A stretch of 64,000 nt of DNA from Cylicocyclus nassatus (lineage: Eukaryota > Nematoda > Chromadorea > Rhabditida > Strongylidae): assembly GCA_958299035.1 (NCBI GenBank), contig CATQJL010000112.1, positions 67,053,117-67,117,116 on the forward strand. Reading direction: 5' to 3'. Numbering within the stretch: the first letter of the stretch is position 1; each line of letters starts with the position of its first letter. Shown in pieces: positions 1 to 11,279 of this stretch. The notes under the pieces were generated by a model that was given only the letters and a program-made list of their open reading frames with translations, had not been told where the DNA came from and searched no databases. Both the position numbers and the translations under genes were made by a program.

Positions 1-3000
1 CATTCTTGCCAGCCTGTAGTGTCATTTTAATCGATATCGATCAATAATTTCGCACTACAGTAAGCTCGGTCTAGTCTGATACTCACCTATAACCCTGTCC
101 GATTTCAAAACGTCGCCTAATTGACCATTTGGACAGTACTCCATTACTAGACAATAGCATGGAGCTTGTGTACATACACCTCTGAAAATTTACCGTAACC
201 CTACCGTAATTAACCAGATTCTTGAAGACTCACATAAATTTGATAATATTTTCATGATCTAAATGCCGTAGATGTTTGATGTCGGTCTCTTCCTTCAGTT
301 TGACCTTCTTCACAGCTACAGTTTCACCATTGAGAGATCCTCTAAATAAGGCGTAAGATTACGGTACTCCTTCTCAGAATTACGGTATCCCGCTCGAAAG
401 CCGCTCCATCTCCTTCCCCTATTCACTTACCTGAATACTGCGCCTTGTGAACCCGCACCGAGCCATTCTAAACCCGTAATCGCTTCAAATGGTATCTCCC
501 AATCATCTTCTATTGATTTGACTCTATAATCGATTAAATCAATAGTAATCGAAAGCGAAAATGTGGCCCAAACTTACAAATCATTATTACTCCGTCCAAA
601 GTATCCCCATACTGGCCGGAAACATGCGAAAATTCCTTCATAAAGTGTTCCTGTATAAGAGTAGTGCATGCATCAATCGATATATCGATTTTCTGTCGAA
701 ACTAACCTAATCCAGCTCTGTAGTAATTGTTGCCAAGCGGTTTACCGGGAGGTGCAACCAGATTCTGGTGCCGCTGTGCTTCTAAGTCTGTAATGCTAGT
801 CATGCTTTGACATCACAATCGATATATTGATCGATTTTTTACCGTACCAGGATTTTCTTCCTGTCTTGCCATACGATGTGCTATCGGAGTATTTGGTGCG
901 CTCTGAGTGACTAATTGTGCTGGAAGTGCAGTAGCAAAGTTTCCCGGTTCTGTAATATAATTACATTGTTTGCGTAATGATCTTGGTGAGATTACTGATA
1001 AAGATACGGTAGAAAGATAGGACTTTGGAATTGAAAGAAAACAAGGATGAGTAAATGTAGAAACATTGTTCCTAGCGTGAATATCTGCTGATCACGTGAC
1101 AAAACTGTTACTGATAAGGCGACTTAGTCACAGCTTCTCTGTTAATCGTCTTGACACGGTACGGTAAAATACTCCAAATCAAAGGAATGAAGGTTTCTTT
1201 CTGTTCTAGAAACTTCGCTTGAGCAAAAACTTTTGTTTAGAAACTATTCGAAAAGGCACACGATCGCCTGCGTCAGATCCTCTCTTCGCACCCGCATCCC
1301 CACCTAGTAGCCATTTGGACATTTGAGAATCAAACTATAATGAATCTCTTGTTCCGACTGAAGCGTTTGCAGGCAAAAAAGAATTCTATTTTTCTGCCAA
1401 AGGAACAGGAAAAAGATGCCATGACCCTGCCGCACCCATGCATTCGCCCCGCCCATCTTACTCTGGCTGTCTGAGTCTTACCATATGATTTAACGATGGC
1501 TTTTGAACGGTATGGTACAGATTGCAAATGAGGATACTTGTCGTTCGTGAAGAAATTATTCATTATATGGGAAAGCGAAAAGGTAATGTCCTGGTTTTCC
1601 ATTGATGAGAGTTAACAAAGTTGCTATAATCCTGCCGTAACCGCGCATTTGCTCCGCCCACCTTGCTCTAGCCGTCTTACTCTTACTGCTTCATTTAGCG
1701 ATGGTTTTTCAGCGGTCTGGTATAACTTACAAGGGAAGGATGGTCAATCGAAGCGGCCTTTTGCGATAATTTGTATATCATTATGTAGGGCAGAAAACGC
1801 TGATTCCAAATCTGTCTTCCTTATCTGCGGCGCGTTCCTGCACAAGAAGTTATGAGCGTTTATTGGAGAAAAAAATTGAATGTGCAATTGATATAAAAAC
1901 AGTAGTAACATTATTCCTAGCGCTTAAATGGACCAGTGGTAATCTTTCAAACACTCTATAAAATAAATACTCTAAGTTGAGATAAGTCCACACTCCGGCT
2001 GTTTCATTCAAGCGCTGGGAAAATTTTAGCCAATGTTTTTATCCCAGAAAAACACTCATTTTTGCTCCTTCAAACGCTCATAACTCCTCCTCCAGGAATG
2101 CGCCGCAGATAAGGAAGACAGATTTGGAATCAGGGTTTTATGCCCTCCACCATGGTATACAATTCATCTCAAAAGGCCACTTCGACCAACCATCCTTCCC
2201 TTGTTAGAATGGGAATATCTATCCATTGAAGAAGAGAAATGCTTATTGGAACGTAAAAGGAAATGAATTCTAAATTTCTACTGGAAATGAGAAAACTGCT
2301 ACAACCCTGCCCACTTTTGCATTCGCCCCGCCCATTTTGCTCTAGCCGTGTAAGTCTCGTTATATGAATAGTGATAATTTGCAACTCTGCATATCTCACA
2401 TGTTGGAAGACTTTTTTTGTCAGCGCGGGCACAGTGCAGATCTATAGGAAAAGTGGGCGGAGCGCATGCTTGAGATGGGCAGATTTCTAGCAGAAATTTG
2501 CTGGAAGTTCTGGAGAAATCACAAAGAAAACAGCGTCATATAAGGTGTATTGCTGTCATGGAATAGAATAATGGAATTTATGACAAAAGTCGATATATGG
2601 TTTACGTCATCTGCACCGAACAGCTGCGATATGCCCTCAAAGCACTATCGGGCAGCAGACGAGGGCCGGTGCAGTTGAGTAAATGTGCCGCCACGTGTGT
2701 GTGTGTTCGCCCCATCTAAGGCAAGGCAAGCACAAGTTCAAAGGGCGTTGATAGGTAATCGTAGGACGAGTTACACGTGGCCCGCGAACAGGTGCTGATT
2801 ACGCCGAGGTAGCCTCTCTCCGGTGTTGCGCCGGATTCGTCATCGCACTTGTTTTGATCAGCTCGCAAGTGATTAATGAGAATGGAACGAAAGTGCATCT
2901 TTTGCAAAACCATGATGTACTGGCGAATTGTACGATTAGGGAAGGAGGGGGAGGGGAGTGAAGGAGAGAAAATTCAAGAAACTTTCCAGAAAAGAAAAGG

Positions 3001-6000
3001 AAGAATATCAAGTTATGTGGGAAGGTTGTTGATTCCGCAAGGAATACATGGCGTGGGTGTAGGGGCGAGACAAATTGTGGGCGTGGCACTTTCGACTATA
3101 AGATTTACGCTTCAACTCATCTTTAGACATTTTATTACAGGGAGTTTAGGAGTTGGAGGTTTACCATGGCTTCAACATTTCGGATTTACCGGGGTACAGG
3201 ATGGGAAGGGGGCGGGGGGGGGGGGGGGAGAAGGTAGAGTTACAGGGGACAGGGGGGGTGACATAACTATTTGGGATGAATATCCAGTGGAGGCTAAATT
3301 CGGAAATTCTTTACTGTCTTAAAAGAGCAAAACTTGCACATTAACGATTCAGAAATTAGAACTGCTTTCAACCTCACCGGAACCGCCTAGATGTGCCAGC
3401 CCCGCCCACCTTACTCTTTGGCGGTCAAGTGTGCTCGTCTTCGGTCTGCACAATCGCACACTCTCATACAACATTTGACTATCTGCCTGTGCGCTGTCAC
3501 CGAGTCAAAGAAGAAAAGAAACGAGAATATTGTCTAATTCTCAAACCTTAATATGTGCTGAACGCGTGGTCCTGAAACGAAGAGCTAAGGAATATACGCT
3601 TTTTGAAACAAGGATCAAGGAAGAAGAGCTTCTGACACATGTAAGGAAGCAACATGGATCTCTGCGCTAATGAACGACAAATGAGCAATAACTTCGGTCA
3701 GAGACGCAGAGGTGGTGGGATTTTCCCGGACTCTGTCGCTCTGCACTTTGCCAGTGACTATAAACATGATGATATCAGTGCAGAAAACAAAAGGGCAAGT
3801 GTACGTACAGCACAACTATTAACGCGCCGCGTGCTCATCAAGGTCGATTGTTGCATTCCTGCAATAATCGAGCATGGAATTGCAGAGGGGAAAATAAATG
3901 GCACGTCCTGCCCCTCCCTAGCTGGTTGGCGCAAAAACTTCTGTTCCCTTCTCCCTCGCTTGCACATTGCATCATGGGCTTAGCAGAGAGCAAAGGAAAG
4001 CTAACAGCTGGTGCTCTCGAAAGTTTTTTTCTGGAAGATTGCCAACACCACGCGGTGTGCAAACACGGTGCAAAACTCGGCTGTGACGTCAGCGCGCGCC
4101 TTTCTGGAGTCAATGCGCGATTTTCTTTTCGACTACCGCGCTTGCACGATCTATTTTTAAGCAAGAACAACATATGACCTAACGCTGCAGAATGTTCCAG
4201 ACGACGGCTAATGTTCTCTGTTTACATTCTAAGCGCATTCCACTTGAAAGGTGATTTATTGACGTCTGGAGCACACATGAAGGTCATACAGGAAGTGGAG
4301 GCGCATAAGTGCACACCTGTCCGGCGTTTTGAGGAGGTATTGCCTGTAGTTTGACGGAATGAAAAATGAATTTTTCGGGAAATGAGGAAAAAATGAGGCG
4401 GGGTTAATGAATCTTACGAGGAAGGGAATTGTGCATGTTGATATTGAATTACGAATAATGCGCTAAAGGAGGCAATTTGATAAAGAACCTGACGGAGAAA
4501 AGGTAGATAAGAGTCGGGGGGGGGGGGGCAAAGATGCTCCCAGATGCGTAGGGTATTGAACATATGCAGCTACTTGGTTTTGTTAGTGCCTGCTATTTTT
4601 CTCTGCTCCAACAAAATTCTTGATTTATGGAAATCAGATTTTTAGGTTCAAGCCCCGCCCTATTTTGTTGGTATCTTTCACCACGCCCTAACTAGAAATT
4701 TTCTCAAAACCGTGATCAAGAACGATCACTACAGATTCTGTGATGGGAAAATTGATTTTATCAGACTTCTACTGTAGCGCCTTACTAAGGAAGCATGAAT
4801 TCAAAACAGAAAAAAGAGATGAGGGAGGGCGGGGGGGGGGGGGGGTGGCAGTGGAATGACCCACATATTTGAGCAAATTCAAGATTTTTCACCAATATCG
4901 CAAAAGATGATTGAATTAGCGGTCACATTATCTCACTCGTGATTACCGTATGTCTCGTCGCTAAAGAATGCGAAGAATGCGGTAAGAGCGATATTGCCAC
5001 ATTGCGGAAAATGACGTAAATGCTGAAGTACGGAATTTTCTTTGAAATTCTCCAGATCAGTGAACAAATGCTTTAGCAGAGTGGTGATTGCTTGAAATGT
5101 GTATCATTCAAGAAAAAGTTTTATTTCTGCAGATAAGACAGGGCATGGGAATATGAGAGGTTTCGTTGCAAAAATTCGTCTGGAAGCTATCTTTGCGTCA
5201 TATGATGGTTGTGCTAATTGTCCGGAAAAGCAAAAACATTGCTGTTTCTGCTATTTCCCTCTAGAATCATGACTGTACTCTCTTCGAACGCAAGGCAGCA
5301 TCGCCTTTCTGAAGTGGAAATCTTATCCTCAAATGGAAGGCAATCTCCTGCCGAAGAGTAATTAAGAAAACTCGTCGGAGTAAAAAAAGAGGGCAGGAGA
5401 AGTGGAGAACCCACAATTAAGTAGAAAAAGGGACTTAAGTCATAATAATTGGTGGAGAATCTCTTGGAAAAAATTCAAAAATTTTCTACCTCCCAGTTTC
5501 AACTTCCCCACCTTTTAGTTCACTATTGCGCTCTCACATGCAAAATTCGAAGAAAACCTAACCTTTGATTCAACGGCTTGGCGGTTGAAAGGCGGAGCTT
5601 TGTGACCTAATTAAGGCCGCTCGCGCTCGCGACGCAGTCTGCGTCTCTGTCGCGCGTGTGCTCTCTGATCACTATCTAGCCTTAATTAGATTACGAAGCC
5701 CCGCCTTCCAGCCGTCAAGTCAGTTGAATCAAAGGGTACCTTAAAGATTTTTATCAAATCAGGAACGCACAAAAATCACCCTTTATTTTCAATTGATTGA
5801 AATGAGTCATAAGCGCTATGAAATACGCTCAAGTACTTATAGAAGATTATAAAATTGAATACCAGAACTAAAAAGAAGAGATATGACCAAAAGAGCAAGA
5901 AGAAAAGGGTACAAAGGACTACAGTACCCAACGAACACGCCACGGACAGGCTAAGCACTGTTTGGAGCCATCTAAGTGGGTCAAACTGCGGACGATTAAC

Positions 6001-9000
6001 TGCAGACAAAAACTTTTCGAAAATACCGGAACGGCACCGAACGTGGCTAGTGCTGTTGACAGAATGAACGTTGTCCGTCAATCTGGCGTAGGATCGCCGA
6101 CACTTGTCTTATCAGTAACGAAAGAAACGCCAAACGACGATCCTGGCGGTGCATTGACGATTTACCCACGCCGGTCACGAGTTCCTACCGACTTGGCGCA
6201 TCATCACATCTGATAAGAGAAGCTGTTTTGAGATAACTTTGAACTCTTCAAAAGCTTGTCCACCTATTTACCAAAATTGCAATGTAAAAGATGACTCATA
6301 ACCGCAAAAATGCAAAACATGACAAAATCCGATGTAGATGCCCTTTGGAGGGTCTGTTCGGACGAATGAGTATAAAGAATGAAAAGTACGACACCCCATA
6401 ATAAGCAAACATATAGCGTCAGAGCATTCCAAAAGGGGAAATGATCGGAAATTTAATCATCCTATTCTGATGCTCTGTGAGGGTGGCAAACCCCTGATAT
6501 GTTGCAAGCTCTGCGAACTTCATGTATGTACTCTCAGAGACCAGTTTTCGCAGGATGGATGTGCATGTCCTGAACATTTGGAAAGCTTTAAGCTTTGATG
6601 GTAAATGTAGATCTGCGTGCTTTCTTGTTCTTCAGGTAGACAAACAGATAGGGAGAACTGGTCCCCGTATCGCCGAAGCAGCGCTGGCATATGAAAAGTA
6701 TGTATAGCATGTAGCGTAGTGTATAGTGTATAACGTAAAAAACGTACACCTCGCATGCACACAGAATAATATTAATTAGGTTACGATATTAAGTAATATG
6801 TCGAATTTATCCAGAGGGAAAACTGCTCCCCATACTAGAACTCTAAATTGATCTCGTTTTTCCTTGCCGAAGAATGAGGCTTTTAAAGGAGATGGCTGCC
6901 CCCATTTTTCACTAAGCACAAAATTCGCGCTCTTTCATTTTCTAGGCAGGAAAAAGTGGCGAAAATCGGTCCCGGTGGCTGTTCGAAGCTGCAATAGCTA
7001 AGAGAACATTATACACACAGTGTGACTTTATTATAACTAACTAATCGTATTACGAGAACTAGTCCCTAAGCTAGAACTTGCAATCTAATTTAGCTGTTTT
7101 CTGTCCGAAAATGAGGAACTTGGAGAAAACTTCTGCGCCCATTTTTCATCAATTGATTTGCATTTTTAGGGGAAAAAATTGTGACTGATTGATGTGGTGC
7201 ACGTGTTTGTCGGTACAACTGGTATGGATGCATGCTAAGCCTATCAAAAGGGTTCAGAACTTTTTTATGTCCACATAAACCAGATTTATAAATTCGTGCG
7301 AACCTACGTGATTACATGGTACACTCTTCGAACCAGAATATGGCGCAAGGAGCGATTGTGGAGGTCATAAAAAACCTAGTGCCACACAACGCTAACAAGT
7401 TGTCTTTCTTCGTGATGTAAATTTTACAGAAAATAATTTGTCCCCCGGCGAACTACAAAATTTAGAAGAGAAGGCTAAAGCTGACAAGAAAAAAGAGAAA
7501 AACGGTATATGAGCACGTATTATGAATTATGCATAAAATGTGTATGGCTGCTCTTTCCAAAAAGTTTGGAATGCTTCCCAAGCAAATTCAAAGCTCACAA
7601 CATTCTGAAGTTTGCTGGAAGCCCTCCTCCTTCTCCCCCCCCCCACCCCCAAAAAAAATTGTTGGTGGTGTTAGTGTCAGTAAAAACTAGCAAAAATGTA
7701 CTGATAATTGAAACTAGAGGCCGGATAAAACGCGTGTAAATCACTCTTAATAGTCATGCAAGTCCCCAATCCTACCCCCCCCCCCTTCTCCCCTCCATTT
7801 CCGTACTCGGAAGGGGTACTATTTGCATTGAGCTACCGGAAGGCTGAGCTTCTAGCATAGAAATCCATCAATCGAAAAAAGCTTGAAGGTCATGAAAATA
7901 AGTTTAATGAGACAATTAGATTAGGCGCTAAATGTGGGGAAGAGAAATTGGAGGGGGGGGGGGGTGGTATTTTAATGACACTTTGGACTGCCCTCTCCAA
8001 AAATACATTCATGGGGCTGCTATTAATGACAAAGTGACAGCTCATACTTATTTGAGTTGATAAGGACTCCCTGAATGCATCGGGACCTGACATGGTGATA
8101 AAACATCTAAAATGCTACTAATTGCAATGTGAAGAGGTGCATGAACCTGTTTCAAGCGGAAATAATACACTTGAGTCATGAGGGCAAAAAAAGTAGGAAC
8201 CCGGAGGAAGTACCACCGTCTCAGGAGGAGTTCTGCAAATGCCTGAACGAATTGAAGACGGCGCGCACATCAACTATCGGCTCGCATTGTGTTTTGTTCA
8301 GTGTGCGATACAGTGTAGAGATAGAGGTACGGATGAGTCATCGAACTAGTTCTGACGACCTCGCTGTCGTCGTCGCCGTTGCTGCGCCAACCACCAACAG
8401 TGTTCGAGGACAAAACAGATCGACGCTTGATCCGCTACCAATCGGTCAGTTTTTCGAACTTTGCAGCGATAACGCGCACTTTGTCGGTTCTAGGAGATGT
8501 ATAGGTGCACTTGGACAAAAGAGATGGCTTGCAAAGATTTAGAGGGATGTCGCAAAGGTAAGTTGGCAAGTCACAGCGCGCGAGTTTTTGCAGGAGTATA
8601 CCAAAGTCGCTTCCTTGCGAACATCAAGGTATTGCACCAAAAAAAAAACCTTTTGAGATGAATTTTTCACATGCCCGGCTTCAAAAAGGCGACAGACAGT
8701 AGGCGACGTAGGCGACCGACAGAAGCGACAAAAGGCGAGTGAAACGACAAAGCGCGAGCACAAGCTCTGGTCTTTGATAACAAAAAGCATAAAAAAGAAA
8801 TAAATGATCGACTTCATCATCAAACACCAGCATCAATTCGCAAAAAAAAACCCAGGAAGGTCCATTTATGACTACAGAGGTAACAAACGATAGATCAGTG
8901 ACAGTGGGCGACATCAAGCGACAATGAGCGATGATAAGCGACGCGAAGCGATAGCAAGCAACACTGAACGATGGCTCTCTTTATGGCACATTGTCTAAAA

Positions 9001-10951
9001 AGCGCGCGGCAGTGGCAAAATTTGCAAAAACCTTTTGAAGCATGTTTGTCATGGACTAGCTGAGCTTATCTAATTCTAATAAATGGCAAAGCGCTGAGTT
9101 TGCAAATATACTTTTTTCACAGTTTGGATTTATAAGACAAGTTATGCGTACGTGCATTAAAGTAGTTTCTCTTCCATATATGGTTTTGTATGTTGTGAGT
9201 ACAAAATGATGATACTGGCAAAATCAGCCTAGCCAATGAGGAGCAATCTGCTGGCGAAGCCCGAAAACGATTCACGAGACTGTGACAGAATGAGAATAGA
9301 GGTACAGGCGTTGAGCACATTCGTGATGACAATGGCCGGTGCAGCGGTTTCCGAATAGAAAATCGATGTTTGTACTTTTGAGCCATTGATAAGACTATGA
9401 TAGATGTCGACAAGCGGCATCTAATCAAACGAACGGCAAAGAAGAGAAAAAACGACACAGTTGTGGTGACGATGCGATGGGGTGAGTTAATGTGAATAAC
9501 GTGATCGGAAAAATTTTCGATAAATTAACCTAACGGGTTAGAAGTTACATGTCCGATGAGCGGCAAATGCAGAGGGGGCGTGGCTAGAGAAGAGTGGGCG
9601 GGGCGAGAGACAGTCTCTTAGAAATTGATAAAAAGTCGAAGCAAGTTCCTTAGACGCGCAAAAATTCTCTCGCTGCCACAAATTAGGCGAAATTTGTGCA
9701 AAGACCTGTTTGAAGACGCATTTGACGAGATTAAAGGTAAACAAATGGCAATTTTGTCAAATTATTAAAAATACTAGCTTATGATGAGTGAAAAGTACGC
9801 AGCGACACAAATCACAACAATGACGCCATTGTGTCAACGACTTCGCGTTCGTTAAACAAATTGCGCTTCGATATTGCAAATACCAATGCCTTTCGTGGAC
9901 AATAAAGAGAGTAAATGTTTCCAGTGCGCTTGACGAGAATGTCAAAACAATTCTTGAGAAAGAATATTTCTTCAGCCGCAACTTATATCTAGCTAGAAAC
10001 TATAATGCACGTACGAGCATGATGACCGCTCTTTGGCGTCAGGTAAAAAAATGTTGACTGAGACGAAAACTGTTCCCCATAGTGAAAAGTACTACTTGCT
10101 TTCGAGGCACAGTCGTTTTCATTTTTTCTTCATACTTTTGATTTGTTATACATGTCAAGGTCGACGAAAACTGGTCTTCGAAGTAGAATCGTGGCCCAAT
10201 GGTAATAATTTTTTCATAAATTGATGCTTTTGACCTGTTAGTGTGGTTAAGCATCTTAACGAAAACTGGTCCCAAGCATAAAAGCGTGGATATCTATCGG
10301 AACCCGTATGATATTCTGCTTTTGTTGTGTCAGTGTAACCAAGTTTTCGAAGAAAAACGGAGGTAGAGGACTACATGTCACCGCAAAAGGTGATCCCAGG
10401 CGAACATCTGCGACAAACTATGCAGCACATTATAGATTTGTACCAGCTGTCCGCGCCGAGTGGAGCCTATTTAGTGCTCTACCCGAAAACTGGTTCCCCC
10501 AAACCAGAAACTTTAGGTGTTTTTCGTATCTCGTGCAATAACGCTTTGTCAAGATTGATGCTGTTGTTGCACTGTATATAGGCGACTAATTTGCAAACGA
10601 AAACTGGTCCCCAAAGTGGAAAGTATGCTTTGGATTCGCAAATTAATGCTTTTTATCGGAATGAAATGCCTGGAACTAGTTGGACGCGCGTGGCCAAAAT
10701 TTATGATAAGGGGACCAGTTCTCGTCTATCATAGTTTGCAGAATATGGGACCCCTCTTACAATAGGAGATGGTGGGATGATTCATAAAAGAGGAGAAGCT
10801 TTGAATAAATGATCAAATCAAGTTGGAGGCAAGAAAAATGACAATAAAAAATGAAAATGATTTTCGAAAACTAACAAAATGCAAAACACTCACCGTTGCC
10901 ATTAGGGGGTGTAATAACGTCTAACGATGTGAGCATTGTAGTAGTTGTCAT
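1..10951 (-). CDS. dlk-1: DLK-1, dual-leucine-zipper MAP3 kinase, 5' part (continues beyond the left edge)
   Basis: MAP3K12/13-family kinase that starts the DLK-1/MKK-4/PMK-3 cascade in nematode neurons (axon regrowth, synapse development; family knowledge). Exons in order of translation: 10951-10894, 949-848, 787-707, 650-578, 523-431, 341-234, 181-87, and 13 into the edge; phases agree at all seven junctions, giving about 207 residues. Visible: N-terminal [15 protein letters not shown], then [10 protein letters not shown], the DLK signature [27 protein letters not shown], the P-loop [17 protein letters not shown] with the ATP-binding Lys, [14 protein letters not shown] of helix C, and [15 protein letters not shown] at the hinge. 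The HRDLK and DFG motifs, leucine zipper and C-terminal hexapeptide lie outside the window. The start was chosen because MTTTTM matches the known N-terminus; the frame is open upstream to an ATG at 11076. Introns inside the kinase part are 45-75 nt, but intron 1 is 9.9 kb. Confidence 0.95.
1425..3445. repeat. Short direct repeats with CCCGCCCA..TTGCTCTAGCCGT core
   Basis: Related 60-90 bp segments occur near 1429-1510, 1640-1720, 2300-2380 and 3395-3435, each with a CCCGCCCA-TTACTCT/TTGCTCT-GCCGT core followed by a weaker TTTAGCGATGG-like tail. Two lie just outside the arms of the palindromic element at 1725-2206. No coding frame is conserved between copies. Confidence 0.5.
1725..2206. mobile_element. 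Palindromic MITE-like element (family of 45,623-46,078)
   Basis: Left arm about 1725-1866 and right arm about 2062-2206 are inverted copies: AAGGGAAGGATGGTC against the complement of GACCAACCATCCTTCCCTT, and ATTCCAAATCTGTCTTCC present in both orientations. No ORF spans it. A second element at 45.6-46.1 kb shares the outer GAAGTGGCC...GATTCCAAATCTG words. Confidence 0.7.
5561..5738. mobile_element. P-MITE copy 1 (complete)
   Basis: About 180 bp, ending ACCTTTGATTCAAC on one side and GTTGAATCAAAGGGTA on the other; long arms contain TTGGCGG, AGGCGG-GCTTTGTGACC and the inverse. The GC-rich centre carries CTCGCG-CGACGCAGTCTGCGTCTC. TA at both edges suggests a TA target. It lies in dlk-1 intron 1. 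Further copies are at 25.1, 26.0+27.8 (split), 28.9, 29.7 and 61.0 kb. Confidence 0.85.
5962..6213 (+). CDS. Weak exon candidate of unknown function in dlk-1 intron
   Basis: An 83-codon frame with higher GC than its flanks and no recognisable domain. The second half, after [20 protein letters not shown], reads like ordinary protein and is rich in Pro, Thr and Asp before a TGA. No donor or acceptor that links it to a neighbour is convincing. It could equally be chance. Confidence 0.2.
   Translation: MEPSKWVKLRTINCRQKLFENTGTAPNVASAVDRMNVVRQSGVGSPTLVLSVTKETPNDDPGGALTIYPRRSRVPTDLAHHHI
8334..8447 (+). CDS. Weak first-exon candidate of unknown function in dlk-1 intron
   Basis: An ATG opens [20 protein letters not shown], runs 38 codons in a locally GC-rich stretch and meets a GTCAGT donor-like site at 8448. 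Two nearby acceptor-like sites (TTTGCAG, GTTCTAG) both give an immediate stop if joined in phase. Unrecognised; could be a chance frame. Confidence 0.18.
8690..8962. repeat. Degenerate GCGAC-rich short tandem repeat
   Basis: Two tracts (about 8690-8760 and 8905-8962) are built from 8-10 nt units such as AGGCGAC, AAGCGACA and GAGCGATG, separated by AT-rich sequence. No frame is kept. Confidence 0.5.
9232..9481 (+). pseudogene. Coding-like block with two in-frame TGA codons
   Basis: One plus-strand frame reads [16 protein letters not shown], a TGA, then [20 protein letters not shown] and on to CLYF, a second TGA, then [20 protein letters not shown] ending at a GTGAGT donor (9482). Only TGA interrupts it. 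It may be a decayed exon, several small exons, or chance; the opposite strand is also open here. No family recognised. Confidence 0.25.
10060..10725. repeat. Degenerate tandem array, about 100-bp unit, with GAAAACTGGTCCCC motif
   Basis: The motif ACGAAAACTGGTCCCC or a near match occurs near 10,066, 10,163, 10,259, 10,485, 10,596 and inverted near 10,709, with spacings near 97, 96, 226 (two units), 111 and 113. The DNA between motifs shares weaker words such as ATTGATGCTTTT. A 68-codon frame from 10,375 ([14 protein letters not shown]) lies across one unit and is treated as chance. Confidence 0.6.
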
Positions 10952-11222
10952 TTGAGCAGTTTTTGTGGTAGTTGAAGGAGATTCAGTAGCTTTAGCACCA
11001 GTACACTTTACAATGACGACGTCACGTTCCGTCGGTTGAATACGTATAGTGGACTTCAATGCTAGAATCTCATACAAATGTTCGGTAGATCAAAACTTTA
11101 CCTCTACTACCTGTAGATGTTCCGGTGTAAGAACGGTGTGCCGTAGTCGTTCCGGTTGATCTGACTCGACTTCCGCGTAACAACACGGACACCAACGTAA
11201 TAAACAACAAGTGCTAGACAGC
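10952..11222 (-). promoter_or_regulatory. dlk-1 upstream region with possible 5' UTR exon
   Basis: Upstream of the chosen ATG the frame stays open for about 42 codons back to an ATG at 11076, so a longer N-terminus is possible. A segment at 11222-11111 is bounded by TTTTAG and CAG/GTAGTAG and could be a non-coding first exon; it does not join the coding frame in phase. An 11-bp palindrome TGACGACGTCA at 11014-11024 resembles a CREB/ATF site with one extra central base. All of this is tentative. Confidence 0.3.
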
Positions 11223-11279
11223 CTAAAATGATGGTGGTGACGATGTCGTGACATCAAGAAAAAAAATGAACAAAGCATA

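Larger units (their letters stand above)
950..10893 (-). other. First intron of dlk-1 (9.9 kb), repeat-filled
   Basis: Bounded by a GTGAGT donor next to the initiator exon and a TATTACAG acceptor at 951-950; phase 1 on both sides joins as a Glu codon. It holds palindromic elements, one complete P-MITE, several poly-G tracts, GCGAC-rich degenerate repeats and most copies of an AACTGGTCC motif. A few coding-like stretches occur (see separate entries) but no complete nested gene was found. At more than 100 times the size of its neighbours it may carry regulatory sequence or an alternative promoter; this is inference. Confidence 0.85.

Noticed and set aside
2876..3322. 148-codon plus-strand frame
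   Set aside because: Runs through poly-G tracts ([11 protein letters not shown]) and lacks protein-like composition or splice context.
8129..8542. 137-codon plus-strand frame taken as a whole
   Set aside because: The first half looks random; only the part from 8,334 is protein-like, and that is listed separately with low confidence.
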